DNA from: Candidatus Uhrbacteria bacterium
GTDB taxonomy: Bacteria > Patescibacteriota > Patescibacteriia > 2-12-FULL-60-25
NCBI GenBank assembly: GCA_009691315.1
Contig: SICT01000072.1
Location: 1-5,239 of the forward strand
Direction of reading: 5' to 3'
Length of the DNA stretch: 5,239 bases
Below the pieces are notes generated by a model that saw only the letters and a program-made list of their open reading frames with translations, searched no databases and had not been told where the DNA came from. A program made the position numbers and the translations under genes. Every line of letters starts with the position of its first letter. Positions within the stretch are counted from its first letter, which is position 1. Below, piece after piece: positions 4,083 through 5,239 of the stretch.

Positions 4083-5207
4083 ATGTTAATCGGAATCGAA
4101 GCCTCGCGTGCTAACCGGCCGAAGAAAACGGGGGTGGAATGGTATGCGTATCATGCGATTGAGGCACTCAAGCAGATGCCTGAAACGATGGAGCACTCTT
4201 GGCTTTTATATAGTAATGATTCATTGGCCATGGGTTTGGAACGCGGGCCGGAAAATTGGCATGAGGTGCGGTTAAAATGGGTATTTAAATATTTGTGGAC
4301 GCAAGCGCGTCTGAGCTGGGAGATGTGGCGCCACTCTCCGGATGTTTTGTTTGTGCCAGCACATGTTTTGCCGCGTAGGCTTCCCAAACGTACGGTTGTG
4401 ACCATCCACGATATTGGCTTCCGACATTTTCCGGAGCTCTATAAACCTATTCAGCGCTGGTATCATGAATGGAGTACACGCGATATTGTAAAACATGCCT
4501 CGCGTATTTTGACGGTGTCTGAATTTTCTAAACGCGAGATCGTGGAATGTTATGGCGCGGATCCGAAGAAGATTTCTATTTCTTATCTCGGCATTGATCA
4601 TGAACGGTATCAACCGCTTACACCTGAAGTGTGTGATTCTCTGCTCGAGCGATTTCGTTTACCAAATCCATTTATTATGTTTGTCGGGCGTTTGGAGAAA
4701 AAGAAAAATGTTTTGACACTCGTTGAAGCATTTAATCGGTACAAAGCAATGCGTGGACTTGGTGATCCGTTGCAACTCGCGCTGATCGGTCAACCTGGGG
4801 CTGGGTATGTCGAAATCGAGCAAGCGATGAAACAGTCCCCGGTGGCAGAATCGATTCACATTCTTGGATATGTGACGGAAGATGAGAAAGTTGCGCTGTT
4901 GTCGCGGGCCGTTGCTCTTGTGCATCCTGCTTGGTATGAAGGATTTTGCGTGACACCGATTGAAGCCATGGCCTGCGGAACACCCGCGATTTGTTCTCAT
5001 ACCGCGTCGATTCCGGAGATTGTGGGAATTGAAAATGCTTTATGGTTTGATCCGGGAGATGTGGAGGCACTCGTTCGTCAATTGACGCACTTGATCGACG
5101 ATCCATCTTTGCAGGAAGATTTGCGCGCGCGTGGTTTGATCTGGGCCAAGCGTTATACGTGGGAGCAAACAGCTCGACAAATCTACCCGATCCTCACACA
5201 ATGGTGA
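4083..5207 (+). CDS. GT-B fold glycosyltransferase, GT4-like
   Basis: A retaining nucleotide-sugar-dependent glycosyltransferase, likely cytoplasmic or membrane-associated and acting in cell-surface glycan or glycolipid synthesis; donor and acceptor cannot be told. The ATG at 4083 is preferred to the in-frame GTG at 4065, because MLIGIEASRANRPKKTGVEW is the standard GT4 N-terminus (strand 1, then a TG-V-x-W/R-Y loop). This gives 374 residues, normal length. The N-terminal domain has VTIHDIGFRHFPE (H109, D110) and ILTVSEFSKREIVE. The C-terminal domain has FVGRLEKKKN (about 200-209, phosphate-binding), ILGYVTEDE, HPAWYEGFCVTPIEAMACGTP with the E-x7-E pair E286/E294, and SIPEIVG. No signal peptide or membrane helix is seen. 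No Shine-Dalgarno lies upstream. It is not obviously part of the DGR and probably begins a separate unit continuing past the window edge. Confidence 0.93.
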   Translation: MLIGIEASRANRPKKTGVEWYAYHAIEALKQMPETMEHSWLLYSNDSLAMGLERGPENWHEVRLKWVFKYLWTQARLSWEMWRHSPDVLFVPAHVLPRRLPKRTVVTIHDIGFRHFPELYKPIQRWYHEWSTRDIVKHASRILTVSEFSKREIVECYGADPKKISISYLGIDHERYQPLTPEVCDSLLERFRLPNPFIMFVGRLEKKKNVLTLVEAFNRYKAMRGLGDPLQLALIGQPGAGYVEIEQAMKQSPVAESIHILGYVTEDEKVALLSRAVALVHPAWYEGFCVTPIEAMACGTPAICSHTASIPEIVGIENALWFDPGDVEALVRQLTHLIDDPSLQEDLRARGLIWAKRYTWEQTARQIYPILTQW

Positions 5208-5213
5208 TGTTTT

Positions 5214-5239
5214 ATGCTTGATGAATTACGCATCCATTT
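5214..5239 (+). CDS. possible start of the next gene (partial)
   Basis: An ATG 6 bases after the glycosyltransferase stop opens a frame (MLDELRIH) that is still open at the window edge. GGTGA, overlapping the preceding stop, lies 7 bases before it and could serve as a weak Shine-Dalgarno, which would suggest translational coupling in an operon. Eight codons are too few to name a product. Confidence 0.4.

Overview
The window carries a compact diversity-generating retroelement (DGR), flanked by a small HicB-like gene on the left and a glycosyltransferase gene on the right. Mid-range GC, tightly packed small genes, weak or absent Shine-Dalgarno sites and the look of the RT, Avd and variable protein (all resembling DGR parts I associate with Patescibacteria/CPR bacteria) suggest an uncultivated CPR-type bacterium. 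That assignment is inferred from gene content; no marker gene is present.

Layout. Positions 92-256 (minus) hold a 54-residue HicB-like protein with its own TATAAT promoter. Divergent from it, a large plus-strand gene starts at 341 and encodes the DGR target protein. Its last ~45 codons are the variable repeat (VR, 2084-2218). Convergent to it, on the minus strand, is the DGR reverse transcriptase (RT, 3290-2244). Head-to-head with the RT, and overlapping its 5' end, is the plus-strand accessory gene avd (ends 3651). The template repeat (TR) lies downstream of avd on the minus strand (3805-3672), between a candidate extended -10 promoter (4046-4054) and a terminator-like hairpin (3628-3659). 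A GT-B/GT4 glycosyltransferase (4083-5207) follows on the plus strand, and another gene may begin at 5214.

How it works together. TR and VR align over 134/135 positions. I count about 25 substitutions, every one at a TR adenine, plus one inserted base in VR. This is the signature of adenine-specific mutagenic retrohoming: TR RNA is copied by RT plus Avd with errors at A, and the cDNA replaces VR at the 3' end of the target gene, diversifying a presumed ligand-binding C-type-lectin-like domain.

Oddities. (1) The extra base in VR shifts the target out of its expected frame, which would otherwise end ...FVFRLRK at a TGA at 2220-2222, and appends about 30 residues of apparent junk. (2) RT and avd are divergent with overlapping 5' ends across a (CT)8 tract, and neither has a clean in-frame ATG there. 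The best RT start, an ATG with a GGAGGG Shine-Dalgarno, is one base out of frame. (3) TR and VR are inverted relative to each other and flank the RT-avd module. (4) A 6-bp hairpin and a perfect 34-nt palindrome lie just downstream of VR, where DGR target-site hairpins are known. Whether these frame problems are real inactivation, phase variation or assembly artefacts at a hypervariable locus cannot be decided from this sequence alone.
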